64,000 nucleotides of DNA. It comes from Flavobacterium sp. N502536. GTDB lineage: Bacteria; Bacteroidota; Bacteroidia; Flavobacteriales; Flavobacteriaceae. Position 1 is the stretch's first letter. Each line of letters starts with the position of its first letter. A model generated the notes under the pieces. It saw nothing but the letters and a program-made list of their open reading frames with translations. It did not search any database and had not been told where the DNA came from. A program made the position numbers and the translations under genes. Where the stretch lies: assembly GCF_025947345.1 (NCBI RefSeq), contig NZ_CP110011.1, positions 62,001 to 126,000 on the forward strand, read 5' to 3'. Below are positions 30,745 to 41,820 of the stretch, piece after piece.

Positions 30745-32811
30745 TTAAATTAATTTTTTAAAACTTTCATACACTGATAATTCAACATCGGCGTGATCTT
30801 TACTGTTAATCTGCTCGATTAAATTTTTCAGATCCTCTCCTTTTAAAGTTGATTTATTGTCTAAAACAAGTAATAATTCCTGCGATGCATCATTCAATTT
30901 TTTAGACAACGGTAGTATATGCTGTATCAGTGGCGCATTGGCACTCAATTCAACCAACCCTTTGTTTACAGCGATCCATTTGTTAAAAAATGCTGCTACC
31001 TTTGCTTTATTCTCCGGAGTTTTACTCGCTAAATATTCTGCTACAGCAGCATCAAAAGCTAAAGAGTCTTTGGCATCCGGTGTACAGGCATCTGCAAAAA
31101 GGGTAAGCGGAGAATACATTTGATATTCCGTCCCTCCTTTGTTTCTTTTATAACCTTTTAAGGGCTCGCAAACGTTTGTAAATTCTTCTACAAAATCAAT
31201 CTTCTGATTGTTCGAAATGTTTCTTAAAATAACATCCTTATTGCGAAGGTGTGTTATTCCTAGTTCTTCCAGTCTGAACGAAACGACATCAAGACGTTTG
31301 CGCATGCTGGCCAAATCTGTAATGTCTTCAGCCGACCAAAGTCTTTCAGCAATTGCAGCTGTTCTTGGCCAAAGTCTTGAATCGATTGTTGCTGGCGATA
31401 CAAGTTCGCTCCACATTGTTGCTTCACCACCTAATACTCTCGCTTTTTCTTCGGCGGTTAAGTTGGCTCCTTTTGGCATTGGATCATTTAAATAATGACT
31501 TGCCACCGGATACAACAAATCGACATAATAGCCATTGGACATCACTGTTTTATAGCCTTTTTTTACTGATTCAATTAAGGACTGACCTGCTACTACTCCT
31601 TCATTAGGGCCTCTCCACGCATGAATAATGGCATCTTTTGACATGTTCTTGGTCAGAATTTCTTCCCAGCCCATTAACTGTTTCCCATGTTTTTTAAGCA
31701 TCGGAATTAATTTCATGGTAAAATAGGTCTGTAATTCATGATTCGTAGTCAGATTATTTTTCTTCTTGAATTCCTGAATTTTTGGATTTGAATCCCAGTC
31801 TTTCCCTTCATTCTCATCTCCTCCGATATGAAAATAAGCTCCCGGAAATAAAGGGCACACCTCATCAAAAAGTTCACTTAATAGTTGATAGGTTTTAGGA
31901 TTTGAAGGATCTAATGTTGGCGAAAAAATACCCGCATTTCTTTCAATTCCATAGGTCGCAATTGCGGTTCCCTGAATATTTTTTTCAGAAGTTCCTCCTG
32001 TCAGTGTAATCACTTTGCTTCCGATTTCCGGATAAGCCGTAAGTATTGCAGATGCATGACCAGGAACATCTATTTCCGGAACGATCAAAATACCGCGCTC
32101 ATCAGCATATTTTACGATATTTTTAATTTCCTCTTGTGTGTAATACATTCCATCCGAAGCTTTTTCAATTAGTTTTGGATGTTTTTTCATTTCAATTCTC
32201 CACCCCTGATCGTCTACTAAATGCCAGTGAAGGACATTCATTTTCATAGCCGCCAAAGCATCAATATTTCTTTTGATCACGTCTACCGGCTGAAAATGTC
32301 TGGCAGCATCGACCATCAAACCTCTCCAGGTAAATCTCGGAAAATCGGAAACTTTTGATACCGGAAAGTAAAAAGAGTTGTTGTTATTCTGCATAATTTG
32401 CAATAAGGTTTCCAGACCGTGTAACGCTCCTAAATCACTTGTTGCATTTATTGTAATTTTGTTTTGTTTGATCTCCAAATGATAGCTTTCGTCTTCATAC
32501 AAACCAATTTTTCCGCTCTTGGAACAATTGATTTGAAGCTCGGCTGTGGGAACTTCATTCAATTTGGTAATAAATCCCTGTTCGAAAAAAATACCTGTTC
32601 TACCATCCAATCGACGCAAAAAGCGTGTTACTCCTCCAAAAATTCGGGCATTAGGATTTCCGGTAATGTTTACTTTAAAATTTTTAGTTAAAGTAAAGTT
32701 ACCATCGTTTAAAACAACACTTTGAGGCCAAGGCATAAGGTTTAGCTGCTCTTTTTGAACCTGAGCACTAGCTGTCACACCCGCTAATAGTAGGACTAAT
32801 AAATATTTCAT
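30745..32811 (-). CDS. GH20 beta-N-acetylhexosaminidase
   Basis: A 688-residue exported enzyme from the ATG at 32811, with signal peptide MKYLLVLLLAGVTASAQ. An N-terminal GH20b domain is followed by the catalytic barrel (about 155-500) with RGLMVDAARHFQP, MNVLHWHLVDDQGWRIE, the catalytic Asp-Glu pair in YFHIGGDENEGKDW, and WRGPNEG. Family members remove terminal GlcNAc from chito-oligosaccharides. Location between nagB and chiA in the locus makes it the periplasmic step that turns imported chitobiose into GlcNAc. No T9SS tail is seen, consistent with periplasmic placement. Confidence 0.94.
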   Translation of the reverse strand: MKYLLVLLLAGVTASAQVQKEQLNLMPWPQSVVLNDGNFTLTKNFKVNITGNPNARIFGGVTRFLRRLDGRTGIFFEQGFITKLNEVPTAELQINCSKSGKIGLYEDESYHLEIKQNKITINATSDLGALHGLETLLQIMQNNNNSFYFPVSKVSDFPRFTWRGLMVDAARHFQPVDVIKRNIDALAAMKMNVLHWHLVDDQGWRIEMKKHPKLIEKASDGMYYTQEEIKNIVKYADERGILIVPEIDVPGHASAILTAYPEIGSKVITLTGGTSEKNIQGTAIATYGIERNAGIFSPTLDPSNPKTYQLLSELFDEVCPLFPGAYFHIGGDENEGKDWDSNPKIQEFKKKNNLTTNHELQTYFTMKLIPMLKKHGKQLMGWEEILTKNMSKDAIIHAWRGPNEGVVAGQSLIESVKKGYKTVMSNGYYVDLLYPVASHYLNDPMPKGANLTAEEKARVLGGEATMWSELVSPATIDSRLWPRTAAIAERLWSAEDITDLASMRKRLDVVSFRLEELGITHLRNKDVILRNISNNQKIDFVEEFTNVCEPLKGYKRNKGGTEYQMYSPLTLFADACTPDAKDSLAFDAAVAEYLASKTPENKAKVAAFFNKWIAVNKGLVELSANAPLIQHILPLSKKLNDASQELLLVLDNKSTLKGEDLKNLIEQINSKDHADVELSVYESFKKLI

Positions 32812-32966
32812 TTGTAATGTTTTTGGAAAGATGTTGCCTGAGACAACATTAATAATAAATAAAAGAAACAAAACTCAGAATGATTTCGATTGAATCCTCA
32901 CTCCTCATGAAATCAATCTGAATTTTGCAATGCGATCCGCTCTCACCCGAATCTTATAACCTAATT

Positions 32967-34904
32967 TTAATAATCAAAACGTTTAAAAGCTTCAATAGCT
33001 TCATATTCTGCCAATCCTAATTCATCGTATAAAACGGCTGTATTTTTGTTACGGTCTTCGGCTCTTACCCAGAATTCTCTGGAGTCATTACCCTGGAACA
33101 TTACCCTGTCTTTTTGAGACTGATGGTACAAAATGGCGTGACGTTTTAATAATACTTCTGAAGGAGAAAGCGGAACGGCCATGTCAATTTCGTGAATGTC
33201 CCATTCGTGCCATGCACCTCGGTAAAGCCACAACCAGCAGTCGTCCATGTACTTTTGTGGTTTTAATTCCTTCATCGCTGCAAAGATGGCATTCAGACAA
33301 ACTTCATGTGTACCATGCGGATCGGCCAGATCTCCTGCCGCAAATACCTGATGGGGTTGTATTTGTGCAATGATATCTTTTACAATCGCTATGTCTTCAG
33401 CTCCCAATGGATTTTTCTTCACCTGTCCGGTTTCATAAAACGGCAGATCTAAAAAGTGGGTGTTCTCATCTTTTAAACCAATGTATCTGGTTGCCGCGTA
33501 CGATTCTCTTCTTCGGATAAGTCCTTTTAATTTGCGAACTTCCAAAGAATCAATTTGATTTTCAGATTTGTTATTCAAAAATTCAATTACAGCTTTAAAG
33601 TTAATTCCCGAGGCAGCATCGCCAAGAAAATCTTTAGCCACTTCGGCAAATTTTAATGCCTCATCGTCTGTAACCGCTATATTTCCGGAGGTTTGATATA
33701 CTACATGTACATCGTGACCTTGTTTTATCAATTTTGAAAAAGTTCCTCCCATAGAAATCACATCATCATCGGGATGCGGACTAAAAAGAATCACTCGTTT
33801 TTTTGCCGGATTGGCTCTTTCCGGACGATGCGAATCGTCGGTATTGGGTTTTCCACCCGGCCATCCTGTGATGGTATGCTGCAAAACGTTGAACATATTG
33901 ATGTTCAAATCGTAAGCAGAACCTTCCTGCGCCAAAAGATCAGACATTCCGTTGTTGTTGTAATCTCTGTCTGTTAATTTTAAAATAGACTGTTTTGTTT
34001 TTTGGCACAACCAAACAATCGCTTTGCTTTTTAATTCCTGTGTCCAGATGCATTCACCCACTAACCATGGCGTTTTGAAACGCGTTAATTCTGAAGCTGC
34101 TGACTGGTCTAATACAAATGTAGCATTGGCATGATTCTGTAAAAAAGTAGCCGGAACTTCTGAACTGATATCGCCCTGAATAGTTCTCTTGATAATATCG
34201 GCTTTGTTTTGTCCCCAGGCCATCAATACAATTCGCTTTGATCTCATGATGGTCGAAACTCCCATCGTAATCGCTCTTTTAGGAACGTTGTCGATACCAT
34301 TAAAATCAGAAGAAGCGTCGACTCTTGTAATGTGATCAAGTGTAATGATTCTGGTTCCGGAGTTGATATGGGATCCCGGTTCGTTGAAACCTACGTGACC
34401 TGTACGACCAATTCCTAATAATTGAAAATCAAGACCTCCGGCATTTTTAATATTCATTTCGTAGTCGATGCAATACTGATTGAGTTCTTCAATAGCAACG
34501 GTTCCGTCAGGAATATTTACATTCTCAGGTCTGATATCAATATGATTAAAAAGATGCTGGTGCATGAAATAATGATAGCTCTGATTGTTCTCTTTGCTCA
34601 TCGGATAGTATTCATCCAGATTAAAAGTGATCACATTGCTAAAACTTAAGCCTTCTTCTCTGTGCATTCTCACCAATTCTTCATAAACTTTTATAGGAGA
34701 AGAACCAGTAGCCAAACCTAATACGCAAGATTTATTCTTTTCTTGTTTCGATCGGATCAATTGCGCGATTTCCTGTGCTACAATTACCGAAGCTTCTGCA
34801 GAATTCCTGAAGATTTCATTGTGGATTTTTTCAAATCGTGTCTCTTCAAACTTCCCCGCGCTTTTATAGCTGATATCAGGTTTTATTTCTAAAGCACTTT
34901 TCAT
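32967..34904 (-). CDS. nagB: Glucosamine-6-phosphate deaminase fused to LmbE/PIG-L-like domain
   Basis: A 645-residue protein from the ATG at 34904. The N-terminal 300 residues are NagB: VLGLATGSSPIKVYEELV, FNLDEYYPM, LLGIGRTGHVGFNEPGS. It converts GlcN6P to fructose-6-phosphate and ammonia. The C-terminal 270 residues carry an LmbE-like deacetylase fold with the metal motif FSPHPDDDVISMGG and AAGDLADPHGTHEVC. PIG-L/LmbE proteins deacetylate GlcNAc-type sugars, so one polypeptide may both deacetylate and deaminate. This fusion is usual in Bacteroidota (about 640-660 residues), unlike the 266-residue E. coli NagB. Confidence 0.95.
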   Translation of the reverse strand: MKSALEIKPDISYKSAGKFEETRFEKIHNEIFRNSAEASVIVAQEIAQLIRSKQEKNKSCVLGLATGSSPIKVYEELVRMHREEGLSFSNVITFNLDEYYPMSKENNQSYHYFMHQHLFNHIDIRPENVNIPDGTVAIEELNQYCIDYEMNIKNAGGLDFQLLGIGRTGHVGFNEPGSHINSGTRIITLDHITRVDASSDFNGIDNVPKRAITMGVSTIMRSKRIVLMAWGQNKADIIKRTIQGDISSEVPATFLQNHANATFVLDQSAASELTRFKTPWLVGECIWTQELKSKAIVWLCQKTKQSILKLTDRDYNNNGMSDLLAQEGSAYDLNINMFNVLQHTITGWPGGKPNTDDSHRPERANPAKKRVILFSPHPDDDVISMGGTFSKLIKQGHDVHVVYQTSGNIAVTDDEALKFAEVAKDFLGDAASGINFKAVIEFLNNKSENQIDSLEVRKLKGLIRRRESYAATRYIGLKDENTHFLDLPFYETGQVKKNPLGAEDIAIVKDIIAQIQPHQVFAAGDLADPHGTHEVCLNAIFAAMKELKPQKYMDDCWLWLYRGAWHEWDIHEIDMAVPLSPSEVLLKRHAILYHQSQKDRVMFQGNDSREFWVRAEDRNKNTAVLYDELGLAEYEAIEAFKRFDY

Positions 34905-35021
34905 TTCTTTTCTTTTTATAATAATTACAATTTTGGTTTTTGAAATGGTATAAGCAACTTGCGTCACTTATACCATTTACTAACCAAACTTAAATTCTTT
35001 TACTTCTTGGATTTATTTTTT

Positions 35022-36602
35022 TTAGAAATTTGGAGCATTAACATCCCACCAAAGTCTGGTTCCACCATTGTCTGGTCCTCCTAATTTGGCAAGTCCTGTC
35101 TCGTAACCACCTTTGTTACCTGCTTTCTCAGCAACAACAAAATTGATTCTTCTCACACCAAGATCTGTAGAAATTGTACCTCCACTATAATTTTTAAGTA
35201 CTTTAAAAAGTTTAGGATATCCTGTTCTTCTGTAATCAGACCAAGCTTCTTGTCCTTCCGGGAAACCGGCAATCCATTTTTGAGTAACAATTTTTTGTAG
35301 TTTTACCTCATTAGTTGCTGCCGCATCCCAGGCAACAGTCACATTGTTTAATGGTGCTGCATTGTTTTCCGGGAACTTAGGATCGACATAAGCTACAGCA
35401 GTACCAATATTGTTTGCTGTATAAGCCGCCGCACCAGAAACTCCTCTTTGATCAAATGACGCCTGAATACCTGCTTCATATAATGATTTAGCATCTCCAG
35501 CCATATTCCAACCTCTCAAAGCTCCTTCAGCTCTTAAAAAATAAGCCTCCGCTGTAGTCATTAGTGTTATTTCTTTCGTTTTAATCACTGATCCAACTCG
35601 CGAAAAATTCTCGTGATCACTTTTTGAAGCCATAGCTATACCTGTACGTATACCTTTATACTGACCTGGAAATTCCGTTGAAGTCTCAAAATAAACCGGT
35701 AATCTTGGATCATTGTATCCTTTTAAAATAGATTCCATATCAGCAGACATCGCAATATCTCCCCATCCATTGCTTATAGTTTGAATTGGATTAGTATAAA
35801 CAGGAGATACAATTTTGAACAAATCTGCATTTGTAGTGAAAACCCCAAATTTGTGTGCCACAGCTTTTTCAGCCTGAGTCTTAGCCAAATCTGGTTTAAC
35901 TTTTACAACACGCATAGCTAATCTCAAACGCAACGTATTAGCAAATTTTACCCAAGCTTTATAGTCACCTTTATAGTCAGATATATCAGTTCCTGTAAAA
36001 ACACTAACCTCACCAGCATCCACTCTTTTAGTTAATTCTGCCACTGCAAAATCCAGTTCACTAAACATTTGAGTATACACTTCTTCTTGTGAGTCATATG
36101 GAATAGTAGTCTCCAGAGTACCAAACTTAGAGTAAATAATAGGCCCATAAGTATCTGTAAGCCTATGCATTCCTTCTACTTTTAAAATCAAAGACAAGGC
36201 GTAAAACTGATCGTATTTTCCTTTTGCTTTGTTGGCAATATCATTGGCATTATACATTATATTCTTATAAGCAGTCTCCCAACAAGTACCATTCCAGTTA
36301 TCAAGAAGATAGTAAGTCGTATTATTTAAATTCCCAAAAGGATGAGGAGTTGCCATATAACCGGACCAAACATCGCTATTTAATCCTTGTTGCAATTGAT
36401 AAATATCTGGCGGAGTTAAAACCTGGATGTTATTAAACATCGGAGAAAATCCACCTTTAATATGATTAAAATCCTGCTCAAAAAGCTCTGGTGTGATACC
36501 ATTTGGATTCGTATTTATGTCCTCAAAATTATCTGTACACGCAACCACCGTAAGTAACGAAGCACAGATTGTTGTTGCTTTTATTATTCTATTTAGTTTC
36601 AT
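35022..36602 (-). CDS. SusD/RagB-family chitin-oligosaccharide-binding lipoprotein
   Basis: A 526-residue surface lipoprotein with lipobox VVACTD (Cys about 22). The SusD-like architecture is helical with TPR-like pairs (PF12771-like group) and C-terminal WIAGFPEGQEAWSDYRRTGYPKL, typical of the family. It starts 12 bases after the SusC gene ends, so the two form one translational unit. SusD proteins act as lids on SusC transporters and bind glycans, here most likely chito-oligosaccharides given the neighbours. Confidence 0.93.
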   Translation of the reverse strand: MKLNRIIKATTICASLLTVVACTDNFEDINTNPNGITPELFEQDFNHIKGGFSPMFNNIQVLTPPDIYQLQQGLNSDVWSGYMATPHPFGNLNNTTYYLLDNWNGTCWETAYKNIMYNANDIANKAKGKYDQFYALSLILKVEGMHRLTDTYGPIIYSKFGTLETTIPYDSQEEVYTQMFSELDFAVAELTKRVDAGEVSVFTGTDISDYKGDYKAWVKFANTLRLRLAMRVVKVKPDLAKTQAEKAVAHKFGVFTTNADLFKIVSPVYTNPIQTISNGWGDIAMSADMESILKGYNDPRLPVYFETSTEFPGQYKGIRTGIAMASKSDHENFSRVGSVIKTKEITLMTTAEAYFLRAEGALRGWNMAGDAKSLYEAGIQASFDQRGVSGAAAYTANNIGTAVAYVDPKFPENNAAPLNNVTVAWDAAATNEVKLQKIVTQKWIAGFPEGQEAWSDYRRTGYPKLFKVLKNYSGGTISTDLGVRRINFVVAEKAGNKGGYETGLAKLGGPDNGGTRLWWDVNAPNF

Positions 36603-36614
36603 CTTTTTAATTTT

Positions 36615-39600
36615 TTAGAAAGTTACATTTAAATTAAGACCGATACTTCTGGTAGAAGGTAAACCATAGATATCAACACCTTGTAGACCTTGACCTGTAC
36701 TTAATGCAATGTTTGGATCAAAAGGAGCATCTTTGTATATAAAAAATAAGTTTCTGGCGATTAAAGAGATACTGGCTGCCTGGATAAAAGGTAATGCTTT
36801 TGGATTAAAATTGTATCCAATTGAAACCTCTCTAACGTTTACATTTGTTGCACTATAAACATACTCTCCACTAATTCCTTGTCTACCTCCAACTTGTTTG
36901 TAATAAGACTCAGCACTCATTGTAGGAACAGCAACACCGTCGCTTGCTCTCACTCCGTTAATATTAACACCTCCAGCATTTCTGGCATCTCCAGATGCTT
37001 TCGAAACTCCATTAATATCGTTTACTGCTTCTGTTAAACTCATTACATCACCTCCAAAACGACCATCAATTAATACACTTGCAAAGAAAGATCCGAATTT
37101 AAATGAGTTAGAAAGACCTAACATAAAATCAGGATTAGAATTACCTACTTCCTCAAAACCAGTTTTTTGAATAGTCCCATCATCGTTTAACAATGGTCTG
37201 CCTTGCGCATCTTTCTTAATATTGATTCCTTCAATAACTCCAAATGGTTTTCCTTCAATTAATGCATATCTGTAACTGTTTACACCAGCATTGGTAAGGT
37301 TAATTCTACCTCCTAATTCAGTAGGAATTTCTTTTACTTTATTTCTGTTATGAGAATAGTTCACAGCTGCATCCCAAGAGAATTTATCTCCTCTAACGAT
37401 TCCTGCATTTAAAACAACCTCTATACCTTTGTTCTCTATACTACCTGCATTAATTCCGTAAAAATCAACACCTTGTACGTTTCCAATCGGAGCCACTACT
37501 TGTAAATACTGATTCTTAGTTTCTGAATGATAGTAAGAAAACTCAAATCCTAATCTATTATTAAACAATCTCCATTCCGTTCCTAGCTCGTATTCTGTTT
37601 TTAACTCAGGTTTCAAACTTGTACCTGTTTTTGGTGCAACAATTGGATTGTATTTTGTACCGCTTCCTTGTGGAAAATAGTTTGTAGGAGACGTTATAAA
37701 AGGAGCGACATCATTACCAGCTCTAGCATAAGCTGCACGAACTTTACCATAGTTAATAAATTCCGGTAAAGTAGTCATCTCACTAATAATACCTGTTAAA
37801 CCAACTGATGGATAAAAATATCCTCCTTCATCTGTATTCACTAAAGTAGAAGACCAGTCTTTTCTACCTGTTAGATCTAAGAACAACATATCTTTATAAC
37901 CAAAAGTTGTTGCTGCAAATATGGATTGAATTTCTTTGTTGGATTCAATTAACTGATAATTTTCAGCATTGTTATTAAAATTATGCAATGTAAACCAGTT
38001 TGCATATTGTAAACCTCCACCAACTCCAGAATCCAGAACGGTTCTTTGATTGATCAATGTATTTCTTACACTGGTTCCAATGTTTGCATTGAATGTGAAA
38101 TCTGAACCGATTTTTGTATTTATCGTTGCGATTAAATCGGCATAACGTTGTGTACTTAAAGAATTTTCATGGTAATATCTACCATTTACATGAGATAAGG
38201 CTCCCTGAGTCGTTGCATAAATAAATTTATCAAACTCACTTGATGCTCTATTATAACTATATCTGCTGGCAATACTTAACCAATTAGTTGCTTTATAAGT
38301 TAAAGCTAAAGACCCGTTAAAAAAATCATTCTTATCTTCTGATTTATTTCTGTTTATTACCCAATATGGATTTTGCATAAAATCTACATTAGATACCCAA
38401 TTTTGAGCCATCAAATTTCTTGTTGGATCAAAAACTTCGAAATTATCTTTATAGAAATTAAAGTCATTTCCTCTTGGCATTAAATAAACACCCGTAAGTG
38501 CATTAAAATAAAGACCATTTACCGGTTTGTTTGCAATTGACTGAGAAGTATAATTTGCATTTGCAGCAAAAGTCAATTTATCTCCAAAAAACTTAGCGGT
38601 TTGACGAACTCCAAAGTTATTTTTCTTTAAACTATTTCCCGGAGTAATTCCAGAAGAAGAAGTGTTAGCATAAGAAAATGCAGTAGACGAATTTTCATTA
38701 GCAGTCGAGTACCCTACTGAACTAATTTGAGTAACTCCTGTATTAAAGAAATCTTTAACATGATCATCCGTTTTTTGTTTTGCTCCCCATGTTTCTGTTG
38801 CTCCTTTTAATGCAACGTAATCGGATTGAAATTTAGGCAAATAAGCTGCCGATTCAAAAGTAGTTACTGAAGAAGCAGTAATATTTGCTTTCCCAGTTTT
38901 AGCTTTTTTAGAAGAAAGTAAAATTACTCCATTTGCTCCCTGAGATCCATACAATACAGAAGCAGCTGCACCTTTAAGAACTGTCATTCCATCGTAATCA
39001 TCAGGATTAACTAAAGAAACAACATCACCACCGTCACGATTACCTCCTGACAAACTTCCAAATGATTCAGTTGGCTGACCAGCTGTACCAGGGCTCAATA
39101 TCGGAATACCATCAATAACATATAATGGCTGGCTATTCACAACAGATGAATTTCCACGGATAACTACTTTTGTAGATCCACCAGTACCTCCTGAACTTCT
39201 AGTTACAGCAACACCGGCAATTTTACCTGCAATTGTATTGATAACGTTGGCATCTCTTACACGTGTTAGCTCTTCTCCTTTAAGTTCCTGAGCGGCATAA
39301 GTCAAAGATTTTCTTGTTTTCTTAATACCTAATGAAGTAACCACTACTTCATTTAAAGCATTAGAAGCCGCTTGTATCATTTTTACATTAATTGTAGCAG
39401 CATCACCTACAACTATTTTTTGTGTTTCAAGACCTACATAAGTAAAAACTAAAGTCTGTCCTTTTTGCACCTCGATTGCGTATAGTCCGTCAAAATCGGT
39501 AGTAGCCCCCTTTTGACCTCCTTCTACTGCAACTGATGCTCCTGGCAATGGCAATCCATCAGAATCTGTAATCACACCTTTGACATTTTTTACCTGAGCA

Positions 39601-39653
39601 AGCGAAACTTGCGCCGTAAAAGCAATCATAAAGATTAAGAAAATTTTTTTCAT
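36615..39653 (-). CDS. SusC/RagA-family TonB-linked outer-membrane transporter
   Basis: A 1012-residue outer-membrane receptor with signal peptide ending QVSLAQ. N-terminal carboxypeptidase-regulatory domain ([20 protein letters not shown]), TonB-dependent plug ([31 protein letters not shown]) and a barrel ending NLNVTF. It imports oligosaccharides with TonB energy. It is first in the minus-strand operon susC-susD-nagB-GH20 and is divergent from the LytS/LytTR pair. The visible locus has one SusC/SusD pair only. Confidence 0.95.
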   Translation of the reverse strand: MKKIFLIFMIAFTAQVSLAQVKNVKGVITDSDGLPLPGASVAVEGGQKGATTDFDGLYAIEVQKGQTLVFTYVGLETQKIVVGDAATINVKMIQAASNALNEVVVTSLGIKKTRKSLTYAAQELKGEELTRVRDANVINTIAGKIAGVAVTRSSGGTGGSTKVVIRGNSSVVNSQPLYVIDGIPILSPGTAGQPTESFGSLSGGNRDGGDVVSLVNPDDYDGMTVLKGAAASVLYGSQGANGVILLSSKKAKTGKANITASSVTTFESAAYLPKFQSDYVALKGATETWGAKQKTDDHVKDFFNTGVTQISSVGYSTANENSSTAFSYANTSSSGITPGNSLKKNNFGVRQTAKFFGDKLTFAANANYTSQSIANKPVNGLYFNALTGVYLMPRGNDFNFYKDNFEVFDPTRNLMAQNWVSNVDFMQNPYWVINRNKSEDKNDFFNGSLALTYKATNWLSIASRYSYNRASSEFDKFIYATTQGALSHVNGRYYHENSLSTQRYADLIATINTKIGSDFTFNANIGTSVRNTLINQRTVLDSGVGGGLQYANWFTLHNFNNNAENYQLIESNKEIQSIFAATTFGYKDMLFLDLTGRKDWSSTLVNTDEGGYFYPSVGLTGIISEMTTLPEFINYGKVRAAYARAGNDVAPFITSPTNYFPQGSGTKYNPIVAPKTGTSLKPELKTEYELGTEWRLFNNRLGFEFSYYHSETKNQYLQVVAPIGNVQGVDFYGINAGSIENKGIEVVLNAGIVRGDKFSWDAAVNYSHNRNKVKEIPTELGGRINLTNAGVNSYRYALIEGKPFGVIEGINIKKDAQGRPLLNDDGTIQKTGFEEVGNSNPDFMLGLSNSFKFGSFFASVLIDGRFGGDVMSLTEAVNDINGVSKASGDARNAGGVNINGVRASDGVAVPTMSAESYYKQVGGRQGISGEYVYSATNVNVREVSIGYNFNPKALPFIQAASISLIARNLFFIYKDAPFDPNIALSTGQGLQGVDIYGLPSTRSIGLNLNVTF

Positions 39654-40076
39654 GTTTATTTATTTTGTTAGTTATAGGGTAAAATTATTCTTAAGGGATT
39701 GTTAAAAAAAATAATTTATACAAACAGCACAAAATTTTAAACAAACGACATAAAACAATCAATAATATGCGATTCGAAAACGTTTTCTAGGCAATATCCT
39801 ATAAAATTTTATAACAAAATAAATATTTACCACAAAAAAAAGAGCTTTTTAGGTACAATCGTTTAACAATCATTAACATTTTAATCACAATTACAAAGGA
39901 ACGACACTCAATATTTCAGAATATACTTTACGAAAACGTTATCCGTTTAAAATACAGCAACACATTTCTCTTTTTCAAAATTTTCTTTAAAAGAATTGTG
40001 TTTTAGCAAGTAATTGTTTAAAGTTGCACAATATTATTAATCAGAGCATCAAGCCCTGTAAACTGTTAAATAAAAG
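39654..40076. promoter_or_regulatory. Divergent control region of the chitin locus with CGAAAACGTT sites
   Basis: 423 AT-rich bases between susC (minus) and the histidine kinase (plus), with no coding region. It holds a perfect 12-base palindrome GAAAACGTTTTC (39776-39787) inside CGAAAACGTT, and a second CGAAAACGTT at 39931-39940 exactly 156 bases away. LacI-family operators often look like this, but no LacI gene is in the window. The sites could also serve a LytTR or other regulator. Confidence 0.5.
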
Positions 40077-41129
40077 TTGAACGAGATACGAAAATTAAAA
40101 TTTGACATCAAACTTAAAAACCACGTTTGGTTTTGGGGCAGCTATTTTACTCTTAACTTTTTAAGATGGGGAGCTTACTTTAATGATTACCCTTATTCGT
40201 TTAAATCGAACCTGATCGAATTCTCGTTACACATTCCATTAGTCTATTTCAATTTATTTGTACTGGTGCCCCGTTACGTACTCAAACAAAAATATATTCA
40301 GTACACTTTTTTGATGGTCCTGAGCTTGTTGGGAGTCTATTTAATAAAAACCGGTCTTACCTATTATATTATATCTGAAAATATATGGCCCGAAGCCAAC
40401 CGCGAGTACCATACTTTCGACATCAACCACGTATTGGCGGTTTGTATTGGTGAATTGTATGTGGTTGCCATGGCCTCTTCTGTCTACCTTACTTTAACCT
40501 GGTTGAGAGAAAGGGAAAGAAACAGATCTTTACGAGAAAATCAGTTTAGGATAAAGTTAAAATATCTTGAAAACCAGATTCAGCCTCATTTCTTTTTCAA
40601 CACCCTGAATAATCTGTATGCTTTATCACTTGAATCTTCGGATAAAGTTCCGGATGTCATTATAAAACTATCCAATTTGATGGAATATGTTTTATATGAT
40701 GTAAAAGGAACCAAATCTGTTCCGTTAATTAAAGAGATTGATTACATCCAAAATTATATCGAAATTGAGAAGTTACGCTTTGAGAATGTTGAAGTTACCA
40801 TCAACTTAGAATCGAATATCGAGGATATTGTAGTCCCTCCGCTACTCTTTATTTCATTGGTCGAAAATGCCTTTAAACACGGCGGGGTCAACAATAATAA
40901 CCTAAAAATTAAAATCAATTGTAAAGTTATTGACAATAAAATGTTAGACTTTGAAATCTTAAATAATTTTGTAATTTCACAAAATATTAATGCGAAAGGC
41001 GGAATTGGTCTCGCGAATACCAAAAAGAGATTAAAGCTGATTTACAAAAATGACTTCAGTCTAAAAAACACAACTAAATTAAATTACTATATAATCCGTT
41101 TGCAAATACCTCTTGATAATGAAAATTAA
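40077..41129 (+). CDS. LytS/YehU-type sensor histidine kinase
   Basis: A 350-residue membrane sensor that starts at TTG (40077); no ATG or GTG occurs upstream in frame and the first internal ATG would remove the transmembrane helices. Four hydrophobic segments cover about 20-140. The His_kinase domain has its phosphoacceptor in ENQIQPHFFFNTLNNL (His171), then an HATPase with LLFISLVENAFKHG and GGIGLANTKKRL. It overlaps the response regulator by 11 bases. It probably senses envelope signals from chitin breakdown and controls the divergent susC operon and the transporter downstream. Confidence 0.92.
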   Translation: MNEIRKLKFDIKLKNHVWFWGSYFTLNFLRWGAYFNDYPYSFKSNLIEFSLHIPLVYFNLFVLVPRYVLKQKYIQYTFLMVLSLLGVYLIKTGLTYYIISENIWPEANREYHTFDINHVLAVCIGELYVVAMASSVYLTLTWLRERERNRSLRENQFRIKLKYLENQIQPHFFFNTLNNLYALSLESSDKVPDVIIKLSNLMEYVLYDVKGTKSVPLIKEIDYIQNYIEIEKLRFENVEVTINLESNIEDIVVPPLLFISLVENAFKHGGVNNNNLKIKINCKVIDNKMLDFEILNNFVISQNINAKGGIGLANTKKRLKLIYKNDFSLKNTTKLNYYIIRLQIPLDNEN

Positions 41130-41820
41130 ATGCGTGTTGGTTGACGATGAGCCTTTAGCAATCAAAGTCCTGCAAAATTATTTTACCAATTTTACAGATT
41201 TTGAGGTAATTGGCACATTTAATAATTCTCTGGAAGCACTTGATTTTATAAACAGCACTACTGTCGATGCTGTATTCTTAGACATTAACATGCCTATGAT
41301 GACAGGTTTTGAACTTATTAGCTTGATCGAAAACAAAACCAAAGTTATCATTACAACTGCCTTTAGAGAATTTGCCGCAGAAAGCTACGATCTTGATGTT
41401 CTCGATTACTTAGTAAAACCTATTCCCCTTCCAAGATTTATAAAGTGCATCAATAAAATCACCACCGAATACAATTTAAAAAACAATATTAAAGTCGAAG
41501 CCAGCAAAGGAGACTCCCATATTTTTATCAAAGTCGATAAAAAAATGATGAAAATTAATATTGAAGAAATTCTGTTTGTGGAAGGAATGAAAGAATACAT
41601 AAAAGTGGTGACTTCAGACAAAACTTATATCACTCATAAATCTTTAACCTCATTGTCTGAAGAATTACCGGCCGACCGGTTCCTGCGCATCCACAAATCC
41701 TATGTAATTGCACTCAACAAAGTAAAATCAATTGAGGGCAACCGCATTCAGATACAATCTTATACCATTCCAATTGGAAGAAATTACAGCAAAGAAGTAA
41801 AAAACAAAATTCTGGAATAA
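41119..41820 (+). CDS. LytTR-family response regulator
   Basis: A 233-residue regulator from the ATG at 41119, overlapping the kinase gene by 11 bases, a sign of translational coupling; a TTG six bases earlier is less likely. The receiver domain has VDDEPLAIK, phosphoacceptor Asp55 in AVFLDINMP and a conserved YLVKPIPLPRF. A LytTR DNA-binding domain (about 130-233: EEILFVEGMKEYIKV, ITHKSLTSLSEELP, FLRIHKSYVIAL) follows. Paired with the kinase, it is the likely local regulator of the chitin locus. Confidence 0.94.
   Translation: MKIKCVLVDDEPLAIKVLQNYFTNFTDFEVIGTFNNSLEALDFINSTTVDAVFLDINMPMMTGFELISLIENKTKVIITTAFREFAAESYDLDVLDYLVKPIPLPRFIKCINKITTEYNLKNNIKVEASKGDSHIFIKVDKKMMKINIEEILFVEGMKEYIKVVTSDKTYITHKSLTSLSEELPADRFLRIHKSYVIALNKVKSIEGNRIQIQSYTIPIGRNYSKEVKNKILE

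Noticed and set aside
39654..40076. A LacI-family regulator gene to match the CGAAAACGTT palindrome
   Set aside because: No LacI-type gene is encoded in the window; only the LytS/LytTR pair is adjacent.
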